From assembly GCA_910583895.1 (NCBI GenBank), contig CAJTYJ010000032.1:1-44275 (forward strand): DNA of 44,275 nt, read 5' to 3'. A model generated the notes under the pieces. The model did no database searches. It was given only the letters and a program-made list of their open reading frames with translations, and was not told the DNA's origin. How positions within the stretch are numbered: the stretch's first letter is position 1; every line of letters begins with the position of its first letter. Of the stretch, positions 42,522 to 44,275 are shown in pieces. This DNA comes from an uncultured Lachnospiraceae bacterium (GTDB lineage: Bacteria; Bacillota; Clostridia; Lachnospirales; Lachnospiraceae). The translations under genes and the position numbers were made by a program.

Positions 42522-44087
42522 TTATGACCTGGCAATCTCTTTTACCATCAATACTTTCTGCCCGCTTTTTAATTCCTCTTCTTTTAGTTCATTCAGCTCC
42601 ATGACCGCTTCGCAGGTGGTCGCGTGAGCTTTGGAGATATCCCACAGCGTCTCTCCCGGCTGCACAATATGGATCACCATGCCGGGCATCTGACGGATGC
42701 GCTCCATATTCAGAGGTTCTTCCTCCAGATCCTCCACCAGTTCCAGGCGTTCGGTCTCACAGAACAGCACCTGAATCTGCAGTACGGCTTTCATCTCAAG
42801 TTCCTGCGCATCCAGCATGGTAACCATCAGTTGATCCATGCACAAAAAGACCTGCCATTCACAGCGGCTGCTGCCTTCCTGCAGTTCTGCCGTGTGTTCA
42901 AAGGGAACCGTGTGCACAGTGCACGCCAACGGCTGCGCATCCTCCGCAGAAGCGTACAGAATCCAAAGTTCTACCGTCCCCTGAATCAAAACTCCCTGGT
43001 CGCTTCTCTCGGTATGCTCCAGATGTACCTGCGCGCCGGTATTCAGAATCTGCATCATCTTCGGGTCCGTATCTTTCAGTTTCAGCCGTCCGCTCACCCT
43101 CGCCCTGGAATCCGACAGACTTCTCACATAGTCCCATTCATACTGCTGTCTTTTGGGAAGTACTTCCCGGGTCAGACTGTAGGCATCGCACAGCACATCC
43201 GAAGTCTGTTCTTCAAAATACCGGAGCAAAAGATCGCAGACCGCATCTATGCGCACCATCCTGGGCTCTCCGTCATAATCGGCCTGCAGTTCCAGTTCGC
43301 TGCGCAGAAGCGTAAGCTCCGCCTTTCCCGCCAGATCCGTATGACACGCCTCGCACTCCACCTCCTGATGAAACGGAATTCCCTGTTCCAGCCACTGCAG
43401 CCTGCCCGGTTCATCCTCACACTCATACAGGAAAAATACTACAAGCTCCCCCTTGGCCAGGAGTCTTCCTTCCTCCTGCCGGATCTCTGTTCCCTGCAGG
43501 CGCATCTCTTTCCAGAGGATCCGCCGGATATTGGGTCTTCCGGGCGGCAGATTCATCTCTTCCCGAATCCGAAGTGTATCTTTTTTATGTATTACTTCCT
43601 GCTGCAGACGCACGGGACAGGTCTGTACATACAGATCTTCCTCCTCCGGGCTGCTGCCCACCAGCGGAATGGGCTGCTCTTTCATCGCTTCCACCGTCAG
43701 CACCAGGACACATTTGATATTGGCTTTCCTGGAATGAACGGCAGATGCATGCAGATCTTCCATTTCCCAGTGGAAGTCCAGAAGGTCACCCTCTTCCAGT
43801 TCATTTAAAAAAACCATCTCATCCACCGGAATACTTCCCTCCAGCACCTCCGGCACCCGGTTCTCTCCTTCACTGATATACAGAATCCGGTACAGAAAAA
43901 CACCTCTGACCTTCACCTTTCCTGTCTCGCCTTTGATCTCGTCCGGGTGAAATTCTCCCTGTTTGTGAATGACCCGGAAAATATCCGGCTTCTGATCCGG
44001 CACATTCAGATCCTCCTCCAGGGTAATCTGGCTAAGCGCCCTGCCTCTTCTCCGGTTCAATGTCACATATCTGCGCTCCAAATCCAT
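42522..44087 (-). CDS. sipL: SipL-type spore morphogenesis protein (SPOCS repeats + LysM)
   Basis: 521 aa from ATG 44087 (AAAGGA 12 nt upstream). A start at 44144 would lie inside the direct-repeat unit. Repeated DUF3794/SPOCS domains are seen as ISQITLEEDLNVPDQKPDIFRVI, IREEMNLPPGRPNIRRILWKEMR and a third copy around residues 290-420 (TREVLPKRQQYEWDYVRSL). The C-terminus is a LysM (HIVQPGETLWDISKAHATTCEAVMELNEL). In C. difficile, SipL binds SpoIVA through its LysM to anchor the spore coat. No signal peptide, consistent with a mother-cell protein. This gene is the best evidence that the organism forms spores. Confidence 0.9.
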   Translation of the reverse strand: MDLERRYVTLNRRRGRALSQITLEEDLNVPDQKPDIFRVIHKQGEFHPDEIKGETGKVKVRGVFLYRILYISEGENRVPEVLEGSIPVDEMVFLNELEEGDLLDFHWEMEDLHASAVHSRKANIKCVLVLTVEAMKEQPIPLVGSSPEEEDLYVQTCPVRLQQEVIHKKDTLRIREEMNLPPGRPNIRRILWKEMRLQGTEIRQEEGRLLAKGELVVFFLYECEDEPGRLQWLEQGIPFHQEVECEACHTDLAGKAELTLLRSELELQADYDGEPRMVRIDAVCDLLLRYFEEQTSDVLCDAYSLTREVLPKRQQYEWDYVRSLSDSRARVSGRLKLKDTDPKMMQILNTGAQVHLEHTERSDQGVLIQGTVELWILYASAEDAQPLACTVHTVPFEHTAELQEGSSRCEWQVFLCMDQLMVTMLDAQELEMKAVLQIQVLFCETERLELVEDLEEEPLNMERIRQMPGMVIHIVQPGETLWDISKAHATTCEAVMELNELKEEELKSGQKVLMVKEIARS

Positions 44088-44115
44088 ATTTTTACACAAT
44101 CCTTTCTTGATATTA

Positions 44116-44167
44116 GTTCCGCGACATCCTTCCCAGCACCTCATGCCCAGACCAGTTCCTGACGCCT
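44116..44167. repeat. 52-bp direct repeat, copy 1
   Basis: Matches 44224-44275 at 50 of 52 positions (only GA versus TG differ), 108 bp apart. It overlaps the upstream region of sipL. Confidence 0.8.
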
Positions 44168-44223
44168 TCGGCTTTCAGGCCCTGCTCTGCGTGCTGCTCA
44201 GGATGTCGCTGTTTTTTATTTTC

Positions 44224-44275
44224 GTTCCGCTGCATCCTTCCCAGCACCTCATGCCCAGACCAGTTCCTGACGCCT
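44224..44275. repeat. 52-bp direct repeat, copy 2 (meets window end)
   Basis: Second copy of the 44116-44167 repeat, reaching the window edge, so more copies may lie outside. A 56-bp spacer separates the two. Only two copies are visible and the spacing is too long for a CRISPR array. Confidence 0.8.

Noticed and set aside
44116..44275. CRISPR array
   Set aside because: Only two 52-bp repeats with a 56-bp spacer, no palindromic repeat core and no cas genes.

Overview
The window looks like a piece of chromosome from an anaerobic, spore-forming Firmicute, most likely Lachnospiraceae (a Blautia/Ruminococcus/Dorea-like gut Clostridium). The reasons are a SipL-type spore morphogenesis protein, the [FeFe]-hydrogenase maturase HydF with an Rrf2 regulator, type III glutamine synthetase, HPr kinase next to uvrC, and an energy-coupling CbiMNQO cobalt transporter. 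No rRNA, tRNA, IS transposase or CRISPR array was seen.

Layout. (1) 1-8000 is an AT-rich accessory block, unlike the GC-richer remainder. It holds a minus-strand operon of six genes: a two-TM coiled-coil membrane protein with a degenerate ATPase-like C-terminus, a coiled-coil protein, an FtsK/SpoIIIE (EssC-like) ATPase, a helical effector-like protein, a YbjN/chaperone-like protein, and a two-TM zinc-ribbon protein. It resembles a split, type VII-secretion-like export machine but matches no system I can name. (2) Just upstream of this operon is what looks like a phase-variation switch. Two inverted copies of a small-serine-recombinase site, each with a GT/AC central dinucleotide (7827-7828 and 7984-7985), flank about 155 bp containing a promoter that currently points away from the operon. 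The recombinase gene lies immediately beside it (8024-8638). In the orientation shown the operon is probably OFF. This is the most interesting feature in the window.

(3) 9023-17925 is a long minus-strand run: uvrC, hprK, ROK glucokinase, cbiM, cbiN, cbiQ, cbiO and two radical-SAM genes, nearly all abutting or overlapping. (4) ftsH and pyrG are divergent at about 20 kb. alaX (alanyl-tRNA editing) converges on pyrG across a bidirectional terminator. (5) 23332-29618 is an operon of a giant TPR protein with a J-like N-terminus, an HscC-type Hsp70 and a methyltransferase. (6) 29801-33771 is hydF, rrf2, tetR, putP, divergent from glnN (GSIII, 33993-36104). (7) 36112-41449 holds a GLUG/LysM membrane-anchored protein, an SGNH hydrolase with a MmcQ/YjbR protein, a DUF134-NifX-type fusion with a structured leader, and a ketopantoate-reductase-family protein. 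(8) 41450-44275 holds a 650-bp intergenic region rich in inverted repeats, a small XRE regulator, sipL, and a 52-bp direct repeat running to the window end.

Nearly everything except pyrG, glnN and the XRE gene is on the minus strand. Small intergenic repeats recur between operons.
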